Assembly: GCF_050003625.1 (NCBI RefSeq)
Contig: NC_134398.1
Coordinates: 71,477,635-71,541,634, forward strand
Direction of reading: 5' to 3'
DNA length: 64,000 bases
Source of the DNA: Haematobia irritans
Taxonomy: Eukaryota > Arthropoda > Insecta > Diptera > Muscidae
The position numbers and the translations under genes are program-made. The notes below the pieces were generated by a model. It was given only the letters and a program-made list of their open reading frames with translations. It was not told the origin of the DNA and ran no database searches. This document shows positions 10,424-19,610 of the stretch, in pieces. Within the stretch, counting starts at the first letter, position 1. The number at the start of each line of letters is the position of its first letter.

Positions 10424-11913
10424 GATGAAGCCATAAGCGTAGGAAGGCCTCTGGGGAGGGGGCTTAGACCCCCCGAAAAAATTTAGCCCCCCCAGAATTT
10501 GAAAACCTATTTACGATTTTACATTTTTATAAAAATTAAACAAGTATATACAACCGCACAAATTTCCGCTAAAGACTTTCATGCACAATCGAATTACTTG
10601 GGTTGTGGTAGCAGTTGCCGATGGCAATGTTTGATTTATGAAATAGAGCTGTGATTGAACTTATGGTTTAGCTGAATAACTAACAGCCTGTTTTTGTATG
10701 TCGAACGAATTCAATCGATCGACTGAAATGCATAGAAACAGCTGTTTTTATACCCTTCACCACTACTGTGGTACAGGGTATAATAAGTTTGTGCATTTGT
10801 ATGTAACGCCAAGAAATAGTGGTCATAGACCCATCCTTTAGTATACCGATCGGCTTAGAATTAAATTCTGAGTCGATTTAGCGATGTCCGTCTGTCTGTC
10901 TGTCCGTCTGTCTGTCTGTTGATGTATTTTTGTGTGCAAAGTACAGCTCGCAGTTTTAGTCCGATTGTCCTAAAATTTGGTATAGGGTCCTGTTTCGGCT
11001 CAAAGACGATCCCTATTGATTTTGGAAAAAATCGGTTCAGATTTAGATATAGCTGCCATATATATTTTTCACCGATCTGGTCATAATTGGCGTGTGTATC
11101 AACCGATCTTCCTTAAATTCCGTACATCCGAATATTTTATGGGTCTCGAAAAACTTGCAAAATATCAGCCAAATCGGTTCAGATTTAGATATATCTCCCA
11201 TATATAGCTTTCGCCCGACGTACACTCATTTGCCCACAGAGGACAATTTTTAACTCCGATTTAGTTGAAATTTTGCATAGGGAATAAAATTAGCATTGTA
11301 ACTATGCGTGCCAAATTTGGTTGAAATCGGTTCAGATTTGGATATATCTCCCATATATAGCTTTCGCCCGATTTACACTCATATGACCACAGAGGCCAAT
11401 TTTTAACTCCGATTTAGTTGAAATTTTGCACAGAGAGTAGAATTAGCATTGTTGCTATGCGTGCCAAATTTGGTTGTTTTTATGATTTCGACAAAAATGG
11501 TCAAAATACCAACATTTTCCTTGTAAAATCGCCACTGCTTAGTTCAAAAGTTGTAAAAATGACTCTAAGTTTCCTAAACTTCTAATACATACACGCAAAA
11601 ATTCTTTCCTCCCAAACGAAATTTTAGACAAACAAAGTTCGTTTCTCATTTGCTTTTCGCTGTAAGGAAGTGTATTTGGAAGAAAAGTATATACTTTCTG
11701 TGATAAACGTTTATTCTTTTCCAGGATGTAAAAACAATTTCATAAAGACTAGCTCAAAAAAAAACATTATTTTCTTGCTAATTGCATTGTCCCTCACATC
11801 TTTCTCACATCCACGAGGATTTTTAGTTCTTAACACCTTTTCCTGTAATACCAACAATGTAGAAGAAATTATACGATTTTATAATTTTTTAAAATTTTTT
11901 TTACCTTTCGCCT

Positions 11914-11983
11914 GGACGGAGAATCGAACCGCGGACCATGCACATTGTAAGCCAACACACTAACCACTGAGCTATGTACCTGT
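11914..11983 (-). pseudogene. tRNA-like segment (minus) inside the E element
   Basis: On the minus strand it reads agctcagtggttagtgtgtt (A-box-like) and ends with ggttcgattctccgtcc (B-box and T-arm). The acceptor stem does not pair well, and the same sequence is found in several repeat copies. It is therefore a tRNA-derived module rather than a working tRNA gene. Related copies are at 20758, 31802, 44694 and in part 21075. Confidence 0.6.
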
Positions 11984-12095
11984 TGTGGTCATCAATAGAT
12001 AAATATCCATATAAGTTATATTTATATAGCATAGCTTGCGGCGCCCACGAACCGAATAAACAAAGTTTATTTAACAGAAACAAACATTTAGTTTG

Positions 12096-12167
12096 GCACC
12101 GTGGAGCAGTGGTAGCTACGTCCGACTCTCATGCCAAGGGTCGTGGGTTCGATCCCTGCTTCGGCCA
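12096..12167 (+). pseudogene. tRNA-like segment (plus) inside the E element
   Basis: It contains gtggagcagtggtagctac (A-box-like), and gggttcgatccctgcttc (B-box and T-arm) about 40 bases later. The 5' gcaccgtgg and 3' cttcggcc ends do not form a convincing acceptor stem. Copies occur at 21225 and 44877 and the same type heads the SINE at 28025-28354. Confidence 0.6.
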
Positions 12168-12836
12168 AAGTTTTTTTTTTGCTTTTGTTTTTTTTTACAT
12201 ATATTCCAGATATATTCGGAAGATTCCGAAAAAATGTTCAACATTACATTGTACTATATTAAATTTTGAACTGTAAAATGAGTCTTATTAAAGACCTAAA
12301 GTCAGAAAAGAACAGTGTTTGATATAAACGAAATGGACTGTGTTGTTATTTCAAAAATAACTTTTTTTATTGAAAAAATAAAAATTTCGTAACAAACGAA
12401 TTTTTTTGGTGATAAAAGTTTAAAATTTTCGAAGCAATTCAAAAAACTCTAACAAAAGAAAAACGTTTTCGGTACACGTTTTCCAAACGTTTTTTTTCTT
12501 TGCGTGTATATATCGAGCGATAAATCATAAATAAACTTTTGCGAAGTTTCCTTAAAATTGCTTCAGATTTAAATGTTTCACATATTTTTTTACTAATATT
12601 GTGTTCCACCCTAGTGCATTAGCCGACTTAAATTTTGAGTCTATAGATTTGTAGAAGTCTATCAAATTCTGTCCAGATCGAGTGATATTTAAATGTATGT
12701 ATTTGGGACAAACCTTTATATATAGCCCCCAACACATTTGACGGATGTGATATGGTATCGAAAATTTAGATCTACAAAGTGGTGCAGGGTATAATATAGT
12801 CGGCCCCGCCCGACTTTAGATTTTCCTTACTTGTTG

Positions 12837-13788
12837 GTTATAAATTCAGCTGTTTGTTTCCATTTTAGTCGATCCACAGAGCTCATTCGACATACAGAAA
12901 CAGGCTGTAAAGCTCCTTTATTATATTGTTTAGTCTGGTTTAGTCATCCTAATTAAAAAATAGTAATTGGTATTAAAACTATTCTTTCATAAATTAAGAA
13001 GTGAAAATGTTCTTTTTGGGTCCGGAAGTGGTGCAAAATTGGCGGAGAAGCGATGAATGTAATAGGAACTCGTCATAGAACGAATGTCCACCGTTTCAAC
13101 AGCCGTTGCAATAAATTTGCATCACTTCTTACGGTGTGATCCGAATTCAGAGTTTTGAATGTGAATTAAAAAATTGTGTGATATTTTCCCAAATAAATAA
13201 TTTTTATTTATTCGTTTTTTATTTGATTTTTGGTCGACCTTTTGTTAGAATTATATAAATATTTATAAAGACCTCGAGCTTCAAGAAACATTAATTTATA
13301 ATAATTTTTATATTTTTTTATGATTTTTAATGCATTCTAACGCTTGTTTGAATATTTTCAAAAATTATCGATTTTTCTATAATGGATTTAACATGTTTGT
13401 GGCAAAATTTGAATAATTTTTACCATTTTATTTATTCTTACTATTTTTTTAAACTATTTGAAAAAAGAAAACAAAAATTACGCATTAAAATATGAAAAAA
13501 CTGAAGTAAAAAACTTCCTGTGTAGTTAATATGATTAACTTCTTTGTGAGGACATTTTTTGAAGGGCTTTTAAAGTTGTGCCTTTAAAACAAATCTCAAT
13601 TTTTTGCTGGGAAAAGTGTGGAACTACTTTTAGTTGCTTTATTATATATTATTTTTATGTCTATTTTTGTATTCTTTTTTATGAAATAAAACAATAATTG
13701 AACCTATTAGTTCAGTCTATAAATTTTTAGCTAGGGGGGGCTATAGCCCCCCCTAGGAAAATTGTCTAGCTACGCTAATGGTTCATCC
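12837..13788. other. Remainder of the G-tract element, no gene
   Basis: After the arm at 12845-12907 the sequence is A+T-rich. At 13010-13140 it carries a segment (gggtccggaagtggtgcaaaattggcg and aacagccgttgc) that recurs at 37325-37440, so this too is dispersed. It ends with the G/C-tract terminus at 13730-13788. Confidence 0.5.
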
Positions 13789-13799
13789 AACACCGTAAA

Positions 13800-14000
13800 C
13801 ACCGTATCCACCAGCGCGCTCACGCACACTCACGCCGTTGTCGTCAGCGTGACTCACGCGTGAGTCGCGAGGTTTCTCCTGAGTCACAACATTGTTCGTG
13901 AGTCACGACATTTAAGAGATTTTCGTGCCTGAGTGTGCGTGAATAAGATTTCTCTGTCGTGAGTTTGCGTGAGCAAAATATTACTCACGTCCACACCTCT
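13800..14000. repeat. Cluster of cgtgagt/actcacg motifs, one end of a hAT-type repeat
   Basis: This is a locally G+C-richer stretch with more than ten copies of tgagt/actca in gcgtgagtcgcgag-like contexts on both strands, ending in cgtccacacctcta at 13999. Read inward, the end is TAGAGGTGTGGACG, close to the TAGAGGTGGAGAAC end of the hAT at 56980. Dense short subterminal motifs are typical of hAT ends. No second end is in sight. Confidence 0.4.
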
Positions 14001-14667
14001 ACTAGAAAGTGCAGCCTCCTAAATTCTTGCTTATAGTGAATTGATAGATTTGTGATTCAGAATTATTACCTGGTGAGGTGTTGTGAATACAAGAAACGGA
14101 CACAGAGAAAAATATCGCGAAAATATTTGCAATTAAAAAGTTAATTGAAGTTGAAATTTTTTCAATTAATAAATTAATTGGTACAATTAACTTTTTAATC
14201 AAGATAGAAACATTAAGTTAATTAAGTCAATGATTGAAAATTTTTAAATTTTTAATTAAAAAGTTAATTGATACAATTAACTTTTAATCAAATTCGGAAG
14301 ACTAAGTCAGTTTATGATGATGATCAAGGCCGTAGCCAGGATTTTAATTCGGGGGGGTTCAACTTAAAAAAAAATATTCATATAATCTCATGTGTAGAAA
14401 ATTTTAATTATGCATAGGTATGTATACAATATTTTTATAATATTAAATTGAACCGACGGGCTTTTTGGGCAGCAAATAAATCAATGACTTCTTCAGTCGG
14501 CACATTTATTCGGCGATGAACCGACATTAATGCCAATCCTTTGAGTCTACTCTCGCTAGTCGAATTTCTAAGATACGTCTTTAATCTCTTCCATGGCTGA
14601 ATAAGGAGGTTGAATCACGATAACAAAAACAACAAATTTCAATATGTTGTTTACAATTTTAAGAAGC

Positions 14668-14793
14668 ATAGACCAAGAAAATATAGAGACATACCTTGAT
14701 AATTCACCATGGTTTTGTTTATTTGCAGTGCGCAGTCATTCCACTCAATTGCGCAGTCAAGTGACTCAATTTCTTTTTGGAAAACGAGAATAA
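14668..14793 (+). pseudogene. Captured coding fragment, same as left-edge sequence
   Basis: It has 41 sense codons containing ETYLDNSPWF and LFAVRSHSTQLRSQV, then a TAA. The corresponding codon in the copy at 1-320 is TTA, so the stop here is a point change. After it the frame continues for another 17 codons to a TAG. Similarity to the left-edge copy begins near 14668. The family is not recognised. Confidence 0.55.
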
Positions 14794-15152
14794 CCGTATA
14801 AATTAGTAAATTTGCATTACAAAAAAGGTGTAGATGAATAGTATTTTATAAACTTTCATAATATTTGGTGTTTCAACGAGAGAACAAAGGAAAGAAAACA
14901 AATTAAAGCCAAATTAAAGAATCACTCAATTGCAGACGAAAAAGAGCCATCTACGGTGTGCCGACAAACTACAGCGCTGTGAATTCACTTGAGATGTCTA
15001 TACCTTCCTTGGTCTATGTAAGAAGTCAAAATCAGCTGATAAAAGAATCGTATGGCATTGGTAAAAGTGGCAATTATTTATTCTTTCAATTGTCCTGAAA
15101 AAATAATTCAAATCCAGAGAAAAATAAAGGTTCAAATTTAATTGCGTCACCT

Positions 15153-15422
15153 ATGAGTTATTGTGAAGTGGATAATTCATTCGAGGAACGCCGATATGAG
15201 ACCAAAGTTAATAATGGAAGTCAGTCAAATGGATATTCACCATCTATTAACAAAAACAGTTTATGATGCAGTTTAAAAACTGATGTGCGTGGTATTTTGG
15301 GTCTGGAATATGTTATCAAGATACTCAAGTCATCTTTGAACAATTCTCCAGATATGAATGCGCGAGTTTGTTTGAGATGCATTTGCTATGCAGTGTCATT
15401 TGGAGAGCTGCAATCACCATAA
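15153..15422 (+). pseudogene. Second coding-like fragment inside the 9-bp-TSD element
   Basis: An ATG at 15153 opens a frame of 37 codons (MSYCEVDNSFEERRYETKV...) to TGA at 15264. The same frame then stays open to 15422 with KTDVRGILGLEYVIKIL and ARVCLRCICYAV. The mix of acidic/serine-rich start and a short hydrophobic stretch after TDVRGILGL faintly recalls MARVEL-type membrane proteins. This is only a resemblance and the stretch is short. A single internal stop separates the two halves. Confidence 0.35.
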
Positions 15423-16689
15423 ACATATGATTTTGACATCTTAAAATTTGGTCGAAATAAAAAAATTGTAATCATATGGCCCCATGATTTAACCTTCTTG
15501 TTCAGCCATGAATCTCTTCATTGTTGAAAATGAACGTTCGGATGAGCACGTAGTAACTGCAGGGATGGAAAATGCAGTACTATAGTACTTTTTTCAAAAG
15601 TTTTTCACCCCGGTCAGTAACGTAGTACCCCCGCGAATGATTTAGTACCTTTTGTGTAGACATTTCCCTGCCAACATTTTTTGAATTTGGGGGCGCTTCT
15701 GAGAATCCCCAGTACGTTGAAAACAATCATATACGATATCAAAAACTCGTCGGAAAAGCGCCGTCACTATTGAGAAGTTGTACCACGCCAAGTTACTACA
15801 AAAAGGTTTCGCATGAGTGCAATTATTAGGTGCCTTTATAGATCAATTTAGAACGACGCCAATAAGAGACCCTCCAAACAATCAGAAAAAGCACATTTTA
15901 AGATAGTGGTAAAAGAATCATTGTGGTCGAGTAAAACACGTTTGTTTAGATATTTAATAATTTTATTAATTATTTACAAATTCTTAAAAATATAACATTT
16001 ATACCACTATCACATCACATTTAACATAATTTTTTGCATTAATGATGAGGTAGAGTTACAAGTAGCGAGTTACATGTTGCAGCGTCTATCAGCCAGTGTT
16101 TTTATTCGATGGAGGCAGCGTGTCTGTAAAATATTTGAAAAACAATCACTTTATTCCATTTGGAAAATCAAAAATTGTTCACCAATATACTTTTCACAAT
16201 TTTAAGCGTAAAATCTATGTTTTCAGAAGTTTATTTTCGTTTTTATTTAAATAAAATATAACAAGCTGGTTGCGCTTGGCGTTTCACAAAAAATAAAATG
16301 GCTTTTGTAAAAGTAGTGATGGCAAAATAGATGTATGAAGTACATTTTGTACTTTATGATATGCTGCCCCCATCACAGTAGGATGGTTGTAGTGACATTT
16401 ACGAGTCTGTGGTAGCGATGAAGATGAAATGGAACTTTGAAATGCTGGCAGGGTTTGGAGTCGATATCAGATTTATGGTACAATAGCTTTGACAAAATAT
16501 TTTAATATTTTGAGAAAGTCTTTATCAACCTTATTTGCTAATAGTCTTTTACAAATATGGCAAAACAGACATGTTCATGTGGGAAGAAAATCTCGATTTT
16601 GTAGAAGACATAGTCAAAAACAGGATTTTATTGAACTTCAAGAATGTTTTAGTCGAAAAAAGAATGCGATTCTATATTATCGATTTTAT

Positions 16690-17262
16690 ATTTCGGTAGA
16701 AAATGTTGTCAACATTTTATTTCTATATAGAATTTTTGCAAAATTTTATTTTTATATAAAATTTTGTCAAAATTTTATTTTTATATAATTTTTTTTTGCA
16801 AAATTATTTCGGCATAAGCCGGCTATCATACAAAACCTTTTTTCGGAGGGTTCAAGTGTGGTTCATTGTTGGGTTTAATGAACTGCCTGAATTTATTCTG
16901 ATAATTGGTTGATAGTTTTGCTGCAAATAGAGGATGCTGATAAGGAATGTGGTAATTCCGAAACCATCCAACCATCTTGCAGTCTATAGGTCTTTGCCCA
17001 AATAAATTTGACAAACATTCTTTTCCTCTGTTGGTTAAACTACACTTGTAGTTTAGTCAATGTATGGTTTTAAGCTGCAACAAAAAAACAACAATGCTTA
17101 AAGATCAAAACCAACAATAACAAAACAAAACGAATGGAAAATTTTATTTCTATAGAAAATTTTTGCAAAATTTTATTTATATAGAAAATTTTGTCAAAAT
17201 TTTATTTATATAGAAAATTTTGTCAAAATTTTATTTATATAGAAAATTTTGTCAAAATTTTA
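16690..17262. repeat. 29-bp minisatellite tttatttctatagaaaattt
   Basis: Units of about 29 bp (attttattt-atatagaaaattttgtcaa) occur at 16690-16800 and, in four near-identical copies, at 17140-17262. The same unit is found at 22850-23090 and 23845-24115 inside a different element. The sharing suggests that the two hAT-like elements are related or that the satellite spreads between them. Confidence 0.7.
16801..17139. other. Segment between minisatellite blocks
   Basis: This is unique-looking sequence with a 62-codon minus frame (16826-17014) that has no recognisable motif. Phrases such as ttttcggagggttcaagtg do not recur. I see no gene. Confidence 0.4.
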
Positions 17263-17630
17263 TTTTCTTTAAAAAATGAGTCTCTTGACAATAATATTCA
17301 AGTGAAATTTTTGTTGAAATTTAGTAACAAGTACCTTTCCGATCAAAAAATACCTTTTTTGTACTTTCTTAAAAATTGTATTTTCCATCCCTGAGTAACT
17401 GGCAAAGTGACCAAAATTTTTAAAATATGCACGTTTGGAAATATCTCTTTATTGCTTCCATCGCTAAATTAGGCAGGTTCTTTTCGCAGGTTTTGCTCCA
17501 TTTCATTTACACACGTGTGTTTGGCTGTTTCGTTGTTGTTCTATGGCCAAACAAAGCGAGTCATGTTCACAAAAAGAACAACAAACACACATAAAAAGCA
17601 GAAATACATTTTCCAAACATGAAATTTGTG

Positions 17631-17667
17631 GTGCGAGAACAAAAACAATTTGTTTTTGTTCTCGCAC
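17631..17667. repeat. Perfect 37-bp palindrome
   Basis: Two 18-bp arms (gtgcgagaacaaaaacaa and its exact complement) surround one t. A perfect structure in otherwise decayed hAT sequence suggests a very recent or maintained small insertion. Its function is unknown. Confidence 0.8.
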
Positions 17668-18249
17668 CCGTCGTTTGACGGGCTTTTCAACTAGTATTCT
17701 ATGATTTGTGCAAGTTTTATAGGTAAGCATTTTTCAAAATAAAACCTCCAGCTTTTCTTCAACATCTTCGATAAGATTTTTCTATGCAGCTAAAAATATA
17801 TATTTATTTATATAAAAATATTCATTCATTTCGGGGGGGGTTTGATCCCCCTCATCCCCCCCCCCCCCTGAATACGGCCTTGATGATGATGAACATTTTT
17901 TTTTTTAATTTTTAATTAATTTTTTTTTCAAACAATCAATTGTTAATCCAAATAAAAATTCTAAGCCAATTCAGAATGTAATTGAAAATAGTTACCTTTT
18001 TTAATTAATAAATTAATTGAGTTTTTGCAATCAACATCAATTAAATTTGGCAATGAAATCAATTAATTTTTTAACCAAGAATTTTTTCTATGCCCAATTA
18101 AAACTGTGATTGATACTATCATTTTCGTGATTGAAGACATTTCAATTAAAAAATTAATTGGAACAATTAATTTCGTGATAGAATCAGAAAAAAATTTTTT
18201 TTGTGTGGAGAGACAGGCAATGTGTGCTTGTTTTGAAATTTGAAATACA

Positions 18250-19430
18250 CTTAGTCCAACGCTTTTCTAGCAATTCTATCCCTTGATTAAGATAGTTTTC
18301 CTCAATGTCCTCAAAGTAGTGGTTTACAACTGTAGTTGCAACTGTAGTTCATTTGAGGTAAAACGCTTTCCAGCAAGGATTTTTTTTAGATTTGGGAACA
18401 AGTAAAAGTCACTGGGAGCTAAATCAGGAGAATAAGGTGGGTGGTCAAGCAGGCCAAGACGTTTTTCTCGAATTTGTATATTTAATTGATCCAAAAGATT
18501 GCAATAGTACTCTGAATTTATTGTTTTACCCTTTTGCAGATAGTCAATCAATAAAATACCTTTGAAGTCACAAAAAACCGTTGCCATAACCATACCAGCC
18601 GTTTGTTGTTGTCTTTGACTTCTTTGGGGCACTTCCTCCAGCTTCAGTTCATTGTTTGAATTGTTCTTTTGTCTCTGGAGTATAGTGGTGGATCCATGTC
18701 TCATCAACAGTTATGAAACACGCTTAAAATCCATTTTATTTCGATTAAAACGATCCAAACAAGCTTTAGAAATGTTCATTCTTATGCGTTTTTGATCGAC
18801 TGTTAACAAATGCGGCACCCATCGTGCAGAAAGCATTTTCCTCTGTACACGCAGAGAAGGAATATGCTCACCTCAACCATATTTCAAGAGCAAAATGTTA
18901 TTTTTGGATGGTGACCATGTGACATGTTTATGGCAAAAATGTTATTTTCTCGCCAAAAATAATATGCTTGCCGAAATCAGACACATAATCTCCGAGAAAA
19001 TAACATGGTTGCGACAAACATGTTACATGGTCACCATTCAAAAATAACATTTTGCTCTTGAAACATGGTTGAGGTGATCATATTCCTTCTCTGGGTGTAG
19101 TTCTTCATGCAAAATTAAACGGACTCGATCATTTGAGATGCCCATGATATTAGCAATTTCACGCACTTTTATTCATCGATCATTTAATACCATATCATGC
19201 ACCTTGGCTACAATTTCTGTTGTTGTTGTTGCTGTTTTTGGACGTCCACTACGTGGTTCATCTTCAATGCATGTAAGACCACGTTTAAATTCAGCAACCC
19301 AATTTTTTACTGTTGTATATGAAGGAGCACTTTCACCTAACACATTTACCATATCATTATGAATTTATTGTCCCGATAAACCTGTTTTATGTAAACATTT
19401 AATGGCAGCACGCATTTCTAATTTTTCCAT
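18250..19430 (-). pseudogene. Mariner transposase pseudogene lacking the second catalytic aspartate
   Basis: From an ATG near 19430 the minus strand gives MEKLEMRAAIKCLHKTGLSG, a stop, then FKRGLTCIEDEPRSGRPKT, the linker VREIANIMGISNDRVRLIL, a MITE insertion, LSARWVPHLL, and a first catalytic D in TVDETWIHHY. Next come MVMATVFCDFKGILLIDYL and then HPPYSPDLAPSDFYLFP with the third D. The block that should hold HQDNAP is missing between KRLG and LLDHPP. There are several stops and frameshifts. The subfamily is uncertain and it differs clearly from the Himar-like copy. Confidence 0.8.
18848..19097. mobile_element. Short palindromic MITE of the cacgcagagaag family
   Basis: The 250-bp element is flanked by TA (18846-18847, 19098-19099). 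Its two halves are near-perfect inverted repeats of about 100 bp (for example gagcaaaatgttatttttg against caaaaataacattttgctc), so the single strand could fold into one long hairpin. Ends match the 1.08-kb family members at 2730 and 46522. Confidence 0.85.
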
Positions 19431-19610
19431 TGTAAAAAAATTGCGGATGCGTCTTTTTTGAAAACCTGTTTTATATGAAGGAGTTGCCAGATCGAAACAA
19501 AATCTAACATGTGTTCATAACAGAGGTGGAAGTTTCCAAAACACTTAACTTTTTTCTGTTTATACCACGCTTTTTGTGCTAGGCTAAGAAGTTTCCGAAC
19601 TGCCCTCGTA

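Larger units (their letters stand above)
11592..12506. mobile_element. TA-flanked MITE carrying a divergent tRNA-like pair ('E' family)
   Basis: It starts CACGCAAAAATTC, ends cttttgcgtg-type sequence (tctttgcgtg), and is flanked by TA at 11590-11591 and 12507-12508. Inside are two tRNA-like segments pointing away from each other (11914-11983 minus, 12096-12167 plus). An inverted copy is at 31359-32192. No transposase is present. Confidence 0.75.
10751..12836 (+). mobile_element. Helentron/DINE-like element, copy A
   Basis: The 5' end is an imperfect hairpin (taccc..caccac..gtggt..gggtata). The 3' end has the phrase gggtataatatagtcggc, then a short hairpin gtcggccccgcccgac, then ttccttacttgtt. 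Between them lie 10886-10921 (tctgtctgtc microsatellite) and a tandem array of about 150-bp units, each with aaatcggttcagatttagat and ctcccatatata. No target duplication is seen. This layout (hairpins, internal minisatellite, no TSD) is that of Helentron-associated DINE elements, but the assignment is an inference. It is split by the element at 11592-12506. Confidence 0.55.
10685..12907. repeat. Palindromic segment split by the DINE-like element
   Basis: At 10685-10745 there is acagcctgtttttgtatgtc with cgatcgactgaaat, and at 12845-12907 the inverted partner with tagtcgatccac and gacatacagaaacaggctgt. Together they form an inverted repeat whose centre was the insertion point of the element at 10751. 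A relative of the arm is at 37970-38050. Confidence 0.5.
10424..13788. mobile_element. Large element with G-tract/C-tract inverted ends
   Basis: The left end contains gatgaagccataagcgtagg, then ggggagggggcttagacccccc. The right end contains ggggggctatagccccccct, then ctagctacgctaatggttcatc. The outer arms are inverted relatives of each other. Similar ends occur at 30465-30540 and 38519-39512. Exact ends and target duplication are unclear, so limits are approximate. Most of its length is later insertions, chiefly 10751-12836. Confidence 0.5.
14592..15510. mobile_element. TIR element with 9-bp TSD carrying coding fragments (Mutator/MULE-like?)
   Basis: The 919-bp insert begins CATGGCTGAATAAGGAGGTT and ends with the imperfect inverse aaccttcttgttcagccatg, a TIR of about 26 bp. 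The 9-bp AATCTCTTC is duplicated at 14583-14591 and 15511-15519, and removing the insert plus one duplicate restores the hAT reading frame exactly. A 9-bp duplication points to the Mutator superfamily, though 8-9 bp is also seen in others. It carries two unrelated protein-like segments (14668-14793 and 15153-15422) and no recognisable transposase. Confidence 0.75.
15560..17393. mobile_element. hAT-type element with 8-bp TSD inserted in the hAT pseudogene
   Basis: It begins CAGGGATGGAAAATGCAG and ends gtattttccatccctg, terminal inverted repeats of about 15 bp. AGTAACTG is duplicated at 15552-15559 and 17394-17401. Length is 1834 bp. Inner sequence near each end repeats gtac/agtac motifs (tagtacttttt, cgtagtaccccc, tagtacctttt). 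It holds a 29-bp minisatellite but no transposase. Confidence 0.88.
14435..17480 (-). pseudogene. hAT transposase C-terminal (dimerisation) region in three pieces
   Basis: Reading minus, 17480-17394 gives ILKILVTLPVT after a one-base frameshift. 15559-15520 gives TCSSERSFSTMKR, and 14603-14435 gives LKTYLRN through LALMSVHRRINVP and VIDLFAAQKARRFN to a stop. In this order these are the classic hAT C-terminal signatures (LPVTT-x-SERSFS, KTYLR, LALM-x-VHR) as in zinc-finger MYM-like and 52-kDa-repressor-like hAT proteins. The gaps are filled exactly by two younger elements. The N-terminal BED and RNase H portions are absent. Confidence 0.85.
14325..17882 (-). mobile_element. Decayed hAT element, 3.56 kb, itself twice interrupted
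   Basis: It begins CAAGGCCGTAGCCAGGATTT and ends ...CTGAATACGGCCTTG. ATGATGAT stands on each side (14317-14324 and 17883-17890); the local gat repeats leave the exact register uncertain. Next to the ends lie a G-tract and C-tract. Inside, on the minus strand, is the C-terminal part of a hAT transposase, cut by two later insertions (14592-15510 and 15560-17393). Without them the element would be about 0.8 kb, so most of the transposase had already been lost. Confidence 0.8.
14100..18208. mobile_element. Palindromic D-family MITE split by a hAT
   Basis: The left half (14100-14324) has acacagagaaaaatatcgcg followed by aattaaaaagttaattg repeats. The right half (17883-18208) continues with the same motifs and ends in gaatcagaaaaaaattttttttgtgtg. 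The hAT at 14325-17882 sits near the middle. Confidence 0.6.
18207..19608 (-). mobile_element. Decayed mariner (DD34D) element, minus, 3' end lost
   Basis: The 5' end on the minus strand is cgagggcagttcggaaactt, preceded by TA at 19609-19610 on the plus strand. The 3' inverted repeat is gone: similarity stops near 18207, just after the codons for KRWTKCIS. A 250-bp MITE sits inside at 18848-19097. Confidence 0.75.

Noticed and set aside
11914..12167. Two possible functional tRNA genes
   Set aside because: Box words are present but acceptor stems do not pair and the modules recur inside repeat copies, so they are tRNA-like parts of mobile elements.
15153..15422. A MARVEL-domain membrane protein gene
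   Set aside because: Only a faint resemblance over a short stretch, with a stop inside and no four-helix pattern; kept as an unidentified captured fragment.
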